A stretch of DNA of 64,000 bases from Flavobacterium pectinovorum (GTDB lineage: Bacteria; Bacteroidota; Bacteroidia; Flavobacteriales; Flavobacteriaceae): the NCBI RefSeq assembly GCF_022802975.1, contig NZ_JAFEVZ010000002.1, forward strand, positions 372,001 through 436,000, given 5' to 3'. Below the pieces are notes generated by a model that was not told where the DNA came from, ran no database searches, and was given only the letters and a program-made list of their open reading frames with translations. Each line of letters opens with the position of its first letter. Position 1 is the first letter of the stretch. Position numbers and translations under genes: made by a program. Below are positions 25,036-34,421 of this stretch, piece by piece.

Positions 25036-27273
25036 TCAATAATTTAAATTAACCCCAAACCCAATTCCCATATCGCTGTCATAATGCGTCGTGATTCCGA
25101 AGTTTCTGGCAACGATATATTTTAATCCCGCCATATATTCTTTATCCGTATTCCACATTAAATTCATTCGTAAACGTCTCGAAAGCGGAATGTCTTTTCG
25201 CTCAAACTGTATTCTCAAATTTCCATCGGTGTACATTTCAAGCTGAGCTTTTACGAGCATTGGCAAAGTATATTCGGCTCCGATGCTAAAAACCGAACGA
25301 TTGTCTTTGGTGTTTTTCTGTCCAAAAAGATTTTGTTCCTGTTCGTCCATTCCCATTTTTCGGTAACGCCAGTCAAAACCAATAAAAGGCATCAACCATT
25401 GATTTTTACCAATGTATCGGCCAATATGTGTTTCGGTTTCGTAGCCATGTTCGTTATTATAACCCAGTCTCCATTCGGTTCCGATGCTCCAGCGTGTGTT
25501 GCTGTACATCGCTTCCCCATCATTTCCGTTGGTTGCAAAATCATTTTCGGCCATAAAATGAAACATTCTGTCGTCCATTTTCAGCATTTTGTAAGCCATT
25601 TCAGGATGATGAATCAACGGATTTGGCGCTGAATTTTCATAAGTAAAAATTCTTCCCATTCCTGCCATCATGTGATACAAAATATGACAGTGGAAAAACC
25701 AGTCTCCATCTGCATTGGCCTGAAATTCGATGACGTCGGTTTCCATTGGCATAATATCAATTACATTTTTTAGCGGAGCATAATCGCCATGCTCGTTTAA
25801 AATCCTAAAATCATGTCCGTGCAAATGCATTGGGTGACGCATCATCGATCCATTATATAAAACAATCCGAACGTTTTCTCCTTTTTTAATTAAAATTTTA
25901 TCCGTTTCAGAGACCACTTTATTGTCTAAACTCCAAACATAACGATTCATGTTTCCGGATAATGTAAAACGTAATTCTTTTATTGGTGCGTCTTTTGGTA
26001 ATGTTGTTTTGGTTGGCGATTTCAACATTCCGTAATTCAATGTTACAATTTCAGAAGTTGCGGTAGAATCATTTGTCATTTCCATACCTTCCATATTGTG
26101 CATCGAATGGTCTTCTGTTTTTGCAGATTCTTCTTCACCGGAAATTTCAGGATACATTACGGCGTTCATATCCATTTTATTGAGCGACATATTCATGCCC
26201 ATATCGTTCATTTCGCCGTTCATTTTCATCATATCGTTCATCATTTTCATTCCCTCAAAGTATTTTAATTTCGAAAGATGATGAACAGGCTGTTTATTTC
26301 CTTCTCCTAAAAATATAGCAGCAGATCCGGTTCTGTCTTCGGCTGTAGCCAAAAAAGCAAAAGATTTTTTATTTTCAGGAATCGTAACTACGATATCATA
26401 AGTTTCAGAAACCGCAATAATTAAACGGTCAACTTCTACAGGTTCAACGTCGTTTCCATCGCTGGCCACAACTGTTATTTTTCCGCCTCCATACGTCAGC
26501 CAGAAATAACTGGAAGCGCCTCCGTTGGCAATTCGTAATCTTACTTTATCGCCGGCTTTAAATTGCGAAAGCTGGTCTTCATTTTTTCCGTTAATTAAAA
26601 ACTTTTCATAATAAACATCACTTACGTCCATAGCATTCATACGCTTCCATTCGTTAGTGACTTTGGTTGAAAATTGTCTTTTTTTAATCGCTTCGGCATA
26701 ACTTTGAGTTGTACCTTTTTTTATGGCAAACCAATCATTGGCATTATGAAGCATTCGCTGAATATTCTCTGGTTTAAGATCTGTCCATTCGCTTAAAATA
26801 ACAGGAACAGTCGGGAGATCGTCAATACCTTTTCTAAAAGTCGAATCGTCTTTCTTTTTATTGATAATGAAAAGTCCGTACAAACCAATTTGTTCCTGCA
26901 ATCCAGAATGGCTGTGATACCAATACGTTCCGTTTTGAATAATTGGAAAAGTATATTTGTGCGTTGTTCCGGGCTTAATAGGCATTTGCGTTAAGTACGG
27001 AACACCGTCTTCTTTATTTGGAAGAAATAATCCGTGCCAATGCAGCGCTGTATCTTCATTTTTTAAATCGTTATGCACATAAATCTCGGCAATATCACCT
27101 TCCGTAAAAGTCAATGTTGGCATCGGAATTTGTCCGTTTACAGTTAACGCACGTTTTTCTTTTCCCGAAAAATTGACAATCGTGTCCCGTACGTGTAAAT
27201 CATAACGAACTACTTTTTGAGCCTTTGCACTCAAAGCAATCAAAAAGACAATTAAAATAGTATGTAGTTTCAT
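25036..27273 (-). CDS. Multicopper oxidase (CopA/PcoA-like) with CopB-like C-terminal domain
   Basis: A 745-aa periplasmic or outer-membrane copper oxidase. After a signal peptide come three cupredoxin domains. The copper ligands are complete: LHWHGLFLP and YWYHSHSGLQEQ near the N-terminus, HPMHLHGHDFRIL and FHCHILYHMMAGMGR (type 1 Cys near 529) near residue 530. A Met-rich insert (about 340-400, for example MKMNGEMNDMGMNMSLNKMD) resembles CueO/PcoA copper-binding loops. The last ~200 residues (from about 545) have amphipathic strands such as GTEWRLGYNNEHGYETETHI and end in GIGFGVNLNY, like CopB/PcoB outer-membrane barrels. It is 9 bp downstream of the P-type ATPase gene. Confidence 0.92.
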   Translation of the reverse strand: MKLHTILIVFLIALSAKAQKVVRYDLHVRDTIVNFSGKEKRALTVNGQIPMPTLTFTEGDIAEIYVHNDLKNEDTALHWHGLFLPNKEDGVPYLTQMPIKPGTTHKYTFPIIQNGTYWYHSHSGLQEQIGLYGLFIINKKKDDSTFRKGIDDLPTVPVILSEWTDLKPENIQRMLHNANDWFAIKKGTTQSYAEAIKKRQFSTKVTNEWKRMNAMDVSDVYYEKFLINGKNEDQLSQFKAGDKVRLRIANGGASSYFWLTYGGGKITVVASDGNDVEPVEVDRLIIAVSETYDIVVTIPENKKSFAFLATAEDRTGSAAIFLGEGNKQPVHHLSKLKYFEGMKMMNDMMKMNGEMNDMGMNMSLNKMDMNAVMYPEISGEEESAKTEDHSMHNMEGMEMTNDSTATSEIVTLNYGMLKSPTKTTLPKDAPIKELRFTLSGNMNRYVWSLDNKVVSETDKILIKKGENVRIVLYNGSMMRHPMHLHGHDFRILNEHGDYAPLKNVIDIMPMETDVIEFQANADGDWFFHCHILYHMMAGMGRIFTYENSAPNPLIHHPEMAYKMLKMDDRMFHFMAENDFATNGNDGEAMYSNTRWSIGTEWRLGYNNEHGYETETHIGRYIGKNQWLMPFIGFDWRYRKMGMDEQEQNLFGQKNTKDNRSVFSIGAEYTLPMLVKAQLEMYTDGNLRIQFERKDIPLSRRLRMNLMWNTDKEYMAGLKYIVARNFGITTHYDSDMGIGFGVNLNY

Positions 27274-27282
27274 ATTGATTTT

Positions 27283-29715
27283 TTAAAGGTTTAAATTTCG
27301 CAATCGCAAAGCATTCACAATTACCGAAACAGAGCTTAAACTCATAGCCAAAGCGGCTAACATCGGCGAAAGCAAAATTCCGAATACCGGATATAAAATT
27401 CCTGCTGCAATTGGAACTCCTAAAGTATTGTAAATAAAAGCAAAAAACAGGTTTTGCTTAATGTTTTTCATAACCGAAAAGCTTAGTTTTTTAGCTTTAA
27501 CTATTCCGTTTAAATCTCCTTTAACCAGTGTTATTTTGGCACTTTCAATCGCAACATCGGTTCCGGTTCCCATTGCGATTCCAATATTGGCTTGAGCCAA
27601 AGCCGGAGCATCGTTGATTCCATCGCCGGCCATTGCTACCACTTTTCCTTCGGCTTGCAAGCGTTCAATTTCTCTCAGTTTATCTTCTGGAAGACAATCG
27701 GCTTTGAAGGAACTCAAGTGAAGCTGATCTGCCACTGCTTTGGCTGTATTTTTATTGTCACCTGTTAACATAATCACTTCAATGCCCTGATCGATTAAAT
27801 CTTTAATGGCTTTGGCACTGTTTATTTTTATGGCATCTGTAATGGTCACGTAACCTGACACAATATTATTTACGGCGATGTATGAAACCGTTTTACCCAG
27901 ATTTTGTTCGGCTGTAATTTTGTTTTCAAAATCAGCAGAAACCGAGGCGTTTATCTGTTCCATTAGTTTTTTATTTCCTAAAGCAATTTTTGCATTACTA
28001 ACCGTTCCTAAAACTCCTTTTCCTGCAATAGTTTCAAAATCGGGAACTTCAAGTAAAGATTGGTTTTTGTCTTTTGCAAAATTAACAACGGCCTGCGCTA
28101 AAGGATGTTCGCTATGCTGATTTAGGGAAGCAATGTTTTGCAACAGAAAATCTTCGTTATTATCGATGGCATAAATTTTCTCGACAGTTGGTTTTCCTTC
28201 TGTAATCGTTCCGGTTTTATCGGTAATTAAAACATCTATTTTATTCATGTTTTCAAGTGCTTCGGCATTTTTAATTAAAATTCCGTGTTGTGCGCCTTTT
28301 CCAACGCCAACCATAACCGACATTGGAGTTGCTAATCCGAGTGCACAAGGACAAGCAATAATTAAAACGGCAATCGCATTAATTAATCCGTAGATATATG
28401 ACGGTTCAGGGCCAAATTTTGCCCAGATAATAAAAGTCAATATTGAAATGGCAACAACGGTTGGAACAAAATATTTGGCAACACGGTCGGCCAGTTTTTG
28501 AATGGGCGCTCTCGAACGGCTGGCATCATTTACCATTTGAATAATCTGTGAAAGCAAAGTCTCTGAACCTACTTTTTCGGCAATCATAACAAATGATTTT
28601 GTTCCGTTTATCGTTCCTGAAATTACAGTATCGCCCGCTTTTTTATCAACCGGAATAGGTTCTCCGGTAATCATAGCTTCATCAATACTGCTTTCGCCGG
28701 AAGTTATTTTTCCGTCAACCGGAATTTTTTCTCCCGGTTTTACTCGTAATAAATCGCCTTTTTTAATATCGTGAATTGAGATGGTTCTGTCAGTTCCATC
28801 TTCTACTAAAGTAGCTTCGGTTGGGGCTAATTTCAATAATTCTTTTATTGCGCCATTGGTTTGTCCGTGGGCTTTGGCTTCTAATAATTGTCCTAATAAA
28901 ACCAAAGTTATAATGACCGTTGCCGCTTCAAAATACAAATGAATGGTTCCGTGATGCGATTTAAATTCGGACGGAAAAAGATCTGGGAAAAACATTCCCG
29001 CAATACTGAATAAAAATGCCACGCTGGTTCCAATACCAATTAAAGTAAACATGTTTAAATTCCAGGTTATAATTGATTTCCAGGCGCGGACAAAAAACAT
29101 CCATCCCGCATAAAACAAAACCGGAATTGAAAATAGAAACTGAACCCAGTTCCATTTTTCTATCGGCATGATTTTAAAAAGTGGGTTATCTGGAATCATT
29201 TCCGACATTGAAATAATGAAAACAGGAAGCGTAAACAATGTTGCAATCTTCATTTTTTTTAATAAGTCGGTGTACGTTTTGTTTTCTTCAGACTCAGATG
29301 TCTGCATGGGGACTAAATCCATTCCGCAAACCGGACAATCTCCGGGTTTGTTATACGTTTTATCACCTTCGCAATGCATTGGGCAGTAAAAAACTCCAGT
29401 CGCATTATGAGGAATTATCGTTTTTTCTTTTTTATGAGAATGAGCTGAATGGTCTTCTTTTTTATGACCAGAACAACATGGTTTTATAACAGATTCGTTT
29501 TTTTTAGGAGAGTCTATTTCAATAGTGTAATTTCCGGCTGTAGCTAAAACTTTCTGAAATTTTTCCGTTGGAACATGCTTTTCCATTTTTATAGTTGCCA
29601 ATGGCGGATCTAACGTTACTTCGGCATGAATTCCTTCCACTTCATTTAGCGTTTTCTCAACTTTGGTTCGGCAGCCGTTGCAAGACATTCCAGAAATTAT
29701 ATATTGATGAGTCAT
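27283..29715 (-). CDS. copA: Copper-translocating P-type ATPase
   Basis: A P1B-type ATPase of 810 aa that exports Cu(I). I place the start at the ATG at 29715; a longer frame to 29880 would add 55 residues coded by an intergenic repeat. An HMA domain ([13 protein letters not shown], Cys12 and Cys15) is followed by a His-rich stretch and a heavy-metal-binding zinc-ribbon-like domain ([21 protein letters not shown], about 109-137). Then come eight membrane segments with the CPC motif ([13 protein letters not shown], ~455), the DKTGT phosphorylation site (~498), HSEHPLAQA and [10 protein letters not shown]. It lies directly upstream of the multicopper oxidase. Confidence 0.94.
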   Translation of the reverse strand: MTHQYIISGMSCNGCRTKVEKTLNEVEGIHAEVTLDPPLATIKMEKHVPTEKFQKVLATAGNYTIEIDSPKKNESVIKPCCSGHKKEDHSAHSHKKEKTIIPHNATGVFYCPMHCEGDKTYNKPGDCPVCGMDLVPMQTSESEENKTYTDLLKKMKIATLFTLPVFIISMSEMIPDNPLFKIMPIEKWNWVQFLFSIPVLFYAGWMFFVRAWKSIITWNLNMFTLIGIGTSVAFLFSIAGMFFPDLFPSEFKSHHGTIHLYFEAATVIITLVLLGQLLEAKAHGQTNGAIKELLKLAPTEATLVEDGTDRTISIHDIKKGDLLRVKPGEKIPVDGKITSGESSIDEAMITGEPIPVDKKAGDTVISGTINGTKSFVMIAEKVGSETLLSQIIQMVNDASRSRAPIQKLADRVAKYFVPTVVAISILTFIIWAKFGPEPSYIYGLINAIAVLIIACPCALGLATPMSVMVGVGKGAQHGILIKNAEALENMNKIDVLITDKTGTITEGKPTVEKIYAIDNNEDFLLQNIASLNQHSEHPLAQAVVNFAKDKNQSLLEVPDFETIAGKGVLGTVSNAKIALGNKKLMEQINASVSADFENKITAEQNLGKTVSYIAVNNIVSGYVTITDAIKINSAKAIKDLIDQGIEVIMLTGDNKNTAKAVADQLHLSSFKADCLPEDKLREIERLQAEGKVVAMAGDGINDAPALAQANIGIAMGTGTDVAIESAKITLVKGDLNGIVKAKKLSFSVMKNIKQNLFFAFIYNTLGVPIAAGILYPVFGILLSPMLAALAMSLSSVSVIVNALRLRNLNL

Positions 29716-30094
29716 TGTTTTTTGTTTTAAGGTATTACAATGCAAATTTCCGAAGTAAGATTTACAACGGTTTGTAGAATTTTGGGAATGATTTGTAAGA
29801 TTTACTAAATGCTGTTTGAACCGCAAAGGGCGCAAGGATTTTTGATGTTGGGTTTTATAAAAAAAACGCAAGGTTCGCAAAGGTTTTTAACTAATCTTAT
29901 AATAATCTCTCGCAAAAGCGTAAAGTTTTTTCTTTTGTCATCCTGAGCGAAGTCGAAGGAACTCGCATTTTGGTCATTTCGAGGAACGAGAAATCTTCAC
30001 AAGTAACTCGACAAAGATTGGATTCTCGTTGCGGAGCTACTCGTAGAGATTTCTCGTTCCTCGAAATGACAAACTAGATGTTTAAATTAACTCT
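29716..30094. repeat. Gene-free 379-bp gap with two repeat families
   Basis: 29817-29885 consists of cgcaaagg/gcgcaagg/ttcgcaaagg-type units (also the source of the spurious N-terminal extension of copA). 29938-29960 holds a tgagcgaagtcgaagg copy. 29973-30070 is a 98-bp element with perfect 24-bp inverted ends. No ORF of note. Confidence 0.75.
29973..30070. repeat. 98-bp element with perfect 24-bp inverted ends
   Basis: The left arm 29973-29996 starts gtcatttcgaggaacgag and the right arm 30047-30070 is its exact reverse complement. The 50-bp centre has ctcgacaaagattgg and is not coding. Confidence 0.9.
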
Positions 30095-30655
30095 TTACAA
30101 ATTCTCGATCTGAATACGGTTTTTATCTTTCAGTTGTTTGAAAGAAGTAGGAGTAAAGCCTGTAATTTTCTTGAATTGATTACTTAAATGCGCTACGTTG
30201 CTGTAGTTTAGAATATCTGCAATTTCACTTAACGAAAGCTCATTATAAATCAATAATTCTTTTACTTTCTCAATTTTTTGACTGATAAAATACTTTTCAA
30301 TCGTGATGTTTTCAATTTCAGAAAATAAATTACTCAGCGAATTATAATCTTGGCTGAGGTTTTCTGCCAAGTAATCAGATAAGTTGATTTTAAGATCGTT
30401 GTTTTTATGATGCACCAAATCGATAATAAGATTTTTTATCTTCTCGATGGTTTTTGTTTTTTTATCATCCAATAAATCAAAACCTAAAGTTTGAAGATTT
30501 TTAAGTAAAACTTCTTTCTGATGCTCGTTGATTTCATCTTGCAGTTCGACTTCGCCTAATTCGACAGAAATAGTCTGAAGTCCGAGTTTTTCAAACTCAG
30601 ACTCCACAACCATTTTACAGCGGGCGCACACCATGTTTTTGATGTAGAGCGTCAT
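30095..30655 (-). CDS. AraC-type regulator with N-terminal HMA-like metal-binding domain
   Basis: A small (186-aa) regulator with an N-terminal ~65-residue HMA-like domain (MTLYIKNMVCARCKMVVESE, Cys10 and Cys13, then LQTISVELGEVELQDEIN) and a C-terminal AraC helix-turn-helix pair (LIYNELSLSEIADILNYSNV, then AHLSNQFKKITGFTPTSFKQ). I prefer the ATG at 30655, 2 bp after the DUF3347 stop; a longer start at 30688 would overlap that gene. Metal binding by CxxC probably controls DNA binding, making it a candidate copper sensor for this locus. This is inferred from domain content and neighbours. Confidence 0.88.
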   Translation of the reverse strand: MTLYIKNMVCARCKMVVESEFEKLGLQTISVELGEVELQDEINEHQKEVLLKNLQTLGFDLLDDKKTKTIEKIKNLIIDLVHHKNNDLKINLSDYLAENLSQDYNSLSNLFSEIENITIEKYFISQKIEKVKELLIYNELSLSEIADILNYSNVAHLSNQFKKITGFTPTSFKQLKDKNRIQIENL

Positions 30656-30657
30656 GT

Positions 30658-31188
30658 TTATTTGATGGTTTCTACTACGTTTCCGCAAGTTAACATTGAA
30701 GAACCGTAATACGGATTCTTAACTGCTTTTTCTTTGCTTAACCAGTCAGCATCAGCCATTGGACAATATTGTTTGTAAATTGGCTGGTCTGGACTTGAAA
30801 CTTTTATTAGATCGTAAGTGCTTTTAGAAAGCGATTTGAAGGTTTCGCGCTGTTTTTTAAGATCTGTAGTTGTCGAAATACTTTTGGCGTCGGCAGTAAT
30901 TTTTTTAACTACTTTCATCCAAACGGTATGTTCGTTGCTTTTAAGTTTGTCCATTTTTACTGCTGAAATTGCAGTAAGTAGGTCTTTGGCTTTCGCCGAA
31001 GTCAATTTGGTATCACTTTTTATTAAAGCATCTTTTACAGTAAAATAAGCATCATAAACAGATTGAAGCTGACTCGCATCAACGATTTCTGTTGCTCCTG
31101 ATTTTAATTTTGCTGTATTTGCCTGAATGTTATTAGCACTAAATAATGTTATAAGTACTGTTGCTAAAGCTATGATTGATTTTTTCAT
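30658..31188 (-). CDS. DUF3347 periplasmic protein, putative copper-binding
   Basis: A 176-aa exported protein with a signal peptide (IIALATVLITLFSANNIQA). The body matches DUF3347: AYFTVKDALIKSDTKLTSAK, then a helical stretch, then YKQYCPMADADWLSKEKAVK and NPYYGSSMLTCG. The Cys-Pro-Met and the later Met-x-x-Cys are the likely metal ligands; homologous domains occur in CusB-like efflux proteins. It sits in the copper locus directly upstream of the HMA-AraC gene. A copper chaperone role is likely but not proven by the sequence. Confidence 0.87.
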   Translation of the reverse strand: MKKSIIALATVLITLFSANNIQANTAKLKSGATEIVDASQLQSVYDAYFTVKDALIKSDTKLTSAKAKDLLTAISAVKMDKLKSNEHTVWMKVVKKITADAKSISTTTDLKKQRETFKSLSKSTYDLIKVSSPDQPIYKQYCPMADADWLSKEKAVKNPYYGSSMLTCGNVVETIK

Positions 31189-31287
31189 TGTATATAATAT
31201 TTAGGTAAGGATTTTATTTTCCTTTAAAATTAATTAAAAAGTTTCGTTTCAAAAAAGACCCAATACGGGCTGTCATAAATATGATAA

Positions 31288-31647
31288 TTATATTTTTGGC
31301 TTGAGCCAAATAGAAGTAAATCCAGAAGAAATGTTGGATTCACTATAAGATGGAATAGTGTTTTTTAAAGAAAAATTAAAAACATCATTTTGTAAATCAA
31401 GATCATTTGAAGTTAAAATAACAAATTGTAATGCAGTAGTTGTACAGTTAGAATGACGGCATTTTCCGTTACAATTGTGTTTTTCCTGTTTTGAAGTTTT
31501 CTTTTCGCAGCATTTTTCAGAACAGCTGTTTTCTTCTTTAGAAGCAATTTCTTTGTGATGTCCCATATTGCATGCGTACGTATAACCCGGATTCAAAAAG
31601 AAACTCAGCGTTATAAAAAGCAGTATTATATGGATTTTCTTTTTCAA
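31288..31647 (-). CDS. Exported Cys/His-rich protein
   Basis: A 119-aa protein with a signal peptide (HIILLFITLSFFLNPGYTYA) and then a Cys/His-rich segment: ACNMGHHKEI, SCSEKCCEKKTSKQEKHNC, NGKCRHSNC, with nine Cys and several His within about 50 residues. The C-terminal half is a short hydrophobic/polar domain ending FTSIWLKPKI. It resembles small exported metal-binding proteins of Bacteroidota (for example the HYC_CC_PP group), but the diagnostic HYC is not clear. It lies 99 bp upstream of DUF3347 on the same strand, fitting a metal-scavenging role in the copper locus. Confidence 0.72.
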   Translation of the reverse strand: MKKKIHIILLFITLSFFLNPGYTYACNMGHHKEIASKEENSCSEKCCEKKTSKQEKHNCNGKCRHSNCTTTALQFVILTSNDLDLQNDVFNFSLKNTIPSYSESNISSGFTSIWLKPKI

Positions 31648-31719
31648 AGAAATTGTTTTTTTAGATGTACAAATTTAGTTAAAAATGTTTGGAGAAATTA
31701 TTTTTTAAGATTTCAATAA

Positions 31720-32553
31720 CTATCGCTTTTTAAAATCTGTCGGTTTCATGTTTTTTCTCTTTTTAAAGTAATTTGATAAATGACTCTCATCGGTAAAACC
31801 AAATTCGTGTGCAATTTGCTTAATGGGTAATTGATTGTTCTGAAACCGTTTTTCAATTAGTGTCGTTCTTAAATTATGAATATAATCACGGTAGCTTATC
31901 GCAAAAGTTCTTTTAAAATAAGCGCTGAAGTAAGTCTGGGCAATATTAAAATGATCTGCTATTACTTTTACCTGAACCAATTTTGGCTGATAAATATTTT
32001 GATGTATGTAATTGGCAATTTGTTCACTATCTAAATGAGTCGATTTCATCTGAAGGTTCATGCCGCGAATAGTTTCTTTTATCAATCCAAAAATGGAAAG
32101 AATCTGATAGAAAACAATTGGAGAAGAAGTAACGTCAATATATTGGTCGTATGTTATAATGTTTTCTACAGTGTTTTTTAGAATCGTTTTGCAAGGTTCA
32201 TCAAACTTTAAAACAGTTTCTTTTAAGATTTTATCCCGCATGAAGCTTTCTGGAGTATTTATTAGAAATTCATCGCAAGTCAGATTTTGTTTGGAATTGA
32301 AATAATTATCAGTGAATTTAATAAAAATGAATCGTGTACTTTTTTTAATATCAAAATAATGTTGATCGTCTGGTGAGATAACAAAAAGATCTCCTGCCTT
32401 ATATGGCAACAGATTATTATTTAAGTGATGAATGCCACTTCCTTTTTTAATATAGATAATTTCGTAATAGGTATGCGTATGCGGAGGAAGGTGAAATTTC
32501 TCTTCTTCAAATTCATCAAGAACAAGCGTTTTAAATTGATTTAATTTTGGCAT
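31720..32553 (-). CDS. AraC family regulator with cupin N-terminus
   Basis: A 277-aa regulator with an N-terminal cupin (LPPHTHTYYEIIYIKKGSG, YKAGDLFVISPDDQH) and a C-terminal AraC DNA-binding domain (VKVIADHFNIAQTYFSAYFK and PIKQIAHEFGFTDESHLSNY). The cupin probably senses a small molecule. It is divergent from the MFS exporter with only 102 bp between the starts, and their promoter elements overlap, so it is the probable regulator of that exporter. The ligand is unknown. Confidence 0.92.
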   Translation of the reverse strand: MPKLNQFKTLVLDEFEEEKFHLPPHTHTYYEIIYIKKGSGIHHLNNNLLPYKAGDLFVISPDDQHYFDIKKSTRFIFIKFTDNYFNSKQNLTCDEFLINTPESFMRDKILKETVLKFDEPCKTILKNTVENIITYDQYIDVTSSPIVFYQILSIFGLIKETIRGMNLQMKSTHLDSEQIANYIHQNIYQPKLVQVKVIADHFNIAQTYFSAYFKRTFAISYRDYIHNLRTTLIEKRFQNNQLPIKQIAHEFGFTDESHLSNYFKKRKNMKPTDFKKR

Positions 32554-32578
32554 AACTTAAATTTACAAGTTTATGTCA

Positions 32579-32619
32579 CAAATGTACAACTTGTTTTTTG
32601 TGCTTGTGGTTTAAATTTG
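32579..32619. promoter_or_regulatory. Overlapping divergent promoters
   Basis: Plus strand, for the MFS gene: TTG (32591-32593), 18-bp spacer, TAAATTTG (32612-32619). Minus strand, for the AraC gene: TACATTTG at 32579-32586 fits the -7 consensus, though no matching -33 was seen. The elements are about 5 bp apart, so regulator binding would affect both. Confidence 0.65.
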
Positions 32620-32655
32620 CATCATAGAAAACCTATTCTTTTCTTAACTAAACAG

Positions 32656-33822
32656 ATGAAAAAAAGTCTTATTGCCCTCTCGTTAGGAGGCTTGACAATT
32701 GGTATAACCGAATTTGTGATGATGGGGTTGTTGCCCGATATTGCTTCAGATATGAAAGTTTCTATTCCGGTTGCGGGATATTTAATTTCGGCTTATGCTT
32801 TGGGAGTTGTTATTGGTGCACCATTATTGGTTATCCTTGGAAGAAATTTTCCTCCCAAAAAAATGCTTTTAATTTTAGCATTGATGTTAACCGTTTTTAA
32901 TGCGCTATCCATAATTGCACCTAATTATAATTTTTTATTTGCTTCCAGATTTTTTTCCGGATTGCCACACGGCGCTTTTTTTGGAGTTGGGGCGGTAGTC
33001 GCCAGCCGATTAGCCGATAAAGGAAAAGAAGCACAGGCAATTTCGATTATGTTTGCCGGTTTAACGTTGGCTAATTTAATTGGTGTGCCAATTGGTACTT
33101 ATATAGGACATCATTTTATATGGCGCTACACCTTTGTATTAATTGCAATTGTAGGATTGCTGACTTTTTTGTTCATATCTCTATGGATGCCCAAGTTGGA
33201 AAAAAGCGGGAATGTAAATATGAAAACACAATTGTTGTTTTTTAAAAAAACAGAAGCCTGGTTAATCATCGGAATCACGGCAATTGGTTTTGGCGGTTTG
33301 TTTGCCTGGATCAGTTACATTGCGCCTTTATTAATTAATATTTCAGGATTTTCTCCGGAGGATGTTTCTTATATATTGATATTGGCAGGTCTTGGAATGG
33401 TGGTAGGGAACTTTGTTGGAGGTAAACTGGCCGATAAATATTCGCCTGCTCCAACAGTATTTGCTTTGCTTTTTGTAATGGTAATCGATTTGATTATGGT
33501 TTACTTTTTCTCTTTTAATCAATATGTGTCTTTGTTTTTTACGTTTTTAACAGGGGTTATTTCTTTTTCGGTTATAGCGCCAATTCAGATGTTGATGATT
33601 CGAACAGCTAAAGGAGCAGAGATGATTGCTTCGGCGGCACTTCAGGGGAGTTTTAATATCGGGAACGCTTTAGGTGCTTTTTTGGGAGGATTGCCTTTGG
33701 CAGCTGGTTATAGTTATGCATCTCCAAATCTTATTGGTGTTGGTATGGCAGTGATAGGTATGATTATAACTTTTGTTTTGATGCAAAAGCATAAAGCCGT
33801 TTTGAAATTGCAAACCGAGTAA
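32656..33822 (+). CDS. MFS transporter, AraJ/DHA1-like
   Basis: A 388-aa major facilitator with 12 predicted helices. I take the ATG at 32656; upstream in-frame codons to 32617 overlap the -7 promoter element and are not likely translated. Family motifs are ITEFVMMGLLPDIASDM in helix 1, AYALGVVIGAPLL, the loop GRNFPPKKML, and FFSGLPHGAFFGVGAVVASR. The pattern matches AraJ/YdhP-type efflux proteins. The substrate is unknown; drug, sugar or amino-acid-like compounds are all possible. It is controlled by the divergent AraC gene, as inferred from position. Confidence 0.9.
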   Translation: MKKSLIALSLGGLTIGITEFVMMGLLPDIASDMKVSIPVAGYLISAYALGVVIGAPLLVILGRNFPPKKMLLILALMLTVFNALSIIAPNYNFLFASRFFSGLPHGAFFGVGAVVASRLADKGKEAQAISIMFAGLTLANLIGVPIGTYIGHHFIWRYTFVLIAIVGLLTFLFISLWMPKLEKSGNVNMKTQLLFFKKTEAWLIIGITAIGFGGLFAWISYIAPLLINISGFSPEDVSYILILAGLGMVVGNFVGGKLADKYSPAPTVFALLFVMVIDLIMVYFFSFNQYVSLFFTFLTGVISFSVIAPIQMLMIRTAKGAEMIASAALQGSFNIGNALGAFLGGLPLAAGYSYASPNLIGVGMAVIGMIITFVLMQKHKAVLKLQTE

Positions 33823-33844
33823 TGGCTAAATCGCCTTTATCTTT

Positions 33845-33873
33845 GAACCCTTAAATTCTGTTTAAGGGTTTTT
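33845..33873 (+). terminator. Terminator after the MFS gene
   Basis: AACCCTTAAA pairs with TTTAAGGGTT around TTCTG and is followed by six or more T. Confidence 0.85.
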
Positions 33874-34222
33874 TTACGTCTATATATTAGTGAAGCCTGT
33901 TGATTGTAATAGCTTCCAAGTGTTATACCTAATATATATAAATAAGAGTAATACATTTTAAAATTTAATATGGTTCCGGTGAAGTTGAATGGTCTCAGTC
34001 TGAAACATAAACTCTAATTAGATCCAATTGCTTAATGAAGTTTTTGTTAATTAGAAGAGAAACCACTTTTTTAAGACTTTTTTTGGAATTAGGAAAATGG
34101 CATGTATTTATTATTCAAACTAATATGAGTGAATTATAATTTGTTTGAGGTTAAAATGGTTTGTCAGAAATTTATCTAAATGGTGTTTTTTAGATAATAA
34201 TTATTAAATATTTGCATCTGAT

Positions 34223-34236
34223 GCAATCGATTGAAT
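34223..34236. promoter_or_regulatory. ATCGAT-centred operator-like site, distal
   Basis: TGCAATCGATTGAA is a near-palindrome sharing CAATCGATT with the site upstream of the gene at 45117. It is about 345 bp before the susC start. Confidence 0.5.
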
Positions 34237-34397
34237 TTTGTGCAATAAATTCTTCTCAGGAAAATAATAAAAGAGTATTTCATAATTTAAGACGTATTAA
34301 ATTGCGGATGTTGTATTTTAAAACAGAATATTTTTTTATATGTAATTTTTTTTAAGTTTTTTTTGTGAAATATAATTTTTTATACAAAAAAAATTTT

Positions 34398-34421
34398 TAT
34401 GTTTGTGTAATCGATTACACA
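34398..34421. promoter_or_regulatory. Perfect operator palindrome overlapping a -7 element, upstream of susC
   Basis: TGTGTAATCGATTACACA (34404-34421) is a perfect 18-bp palindrome with a central CG, as in operators of LacI-family repressors. It overlaps the last bases of TATGTTTG (34398-34405), a -7 match, so a bound repressor would block the promoter. No good -33 element was found. Confidence 0.65.

Noticed and set aside
29716-29880. 55-residue N-terminal extension of the copper ATPase
   Set aside because: The extension is coded by cgcaaagg-type repeat units, is not like any ATPase N-terminus, and the HMA domain starts directly at the later ATG (29715).
32617-32655. Longer start of the MFS transporter
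   Set aside because: The extra codons overlap the -7 element, and homologous transporters begin at the later Met (MKKSLIALSLGG).
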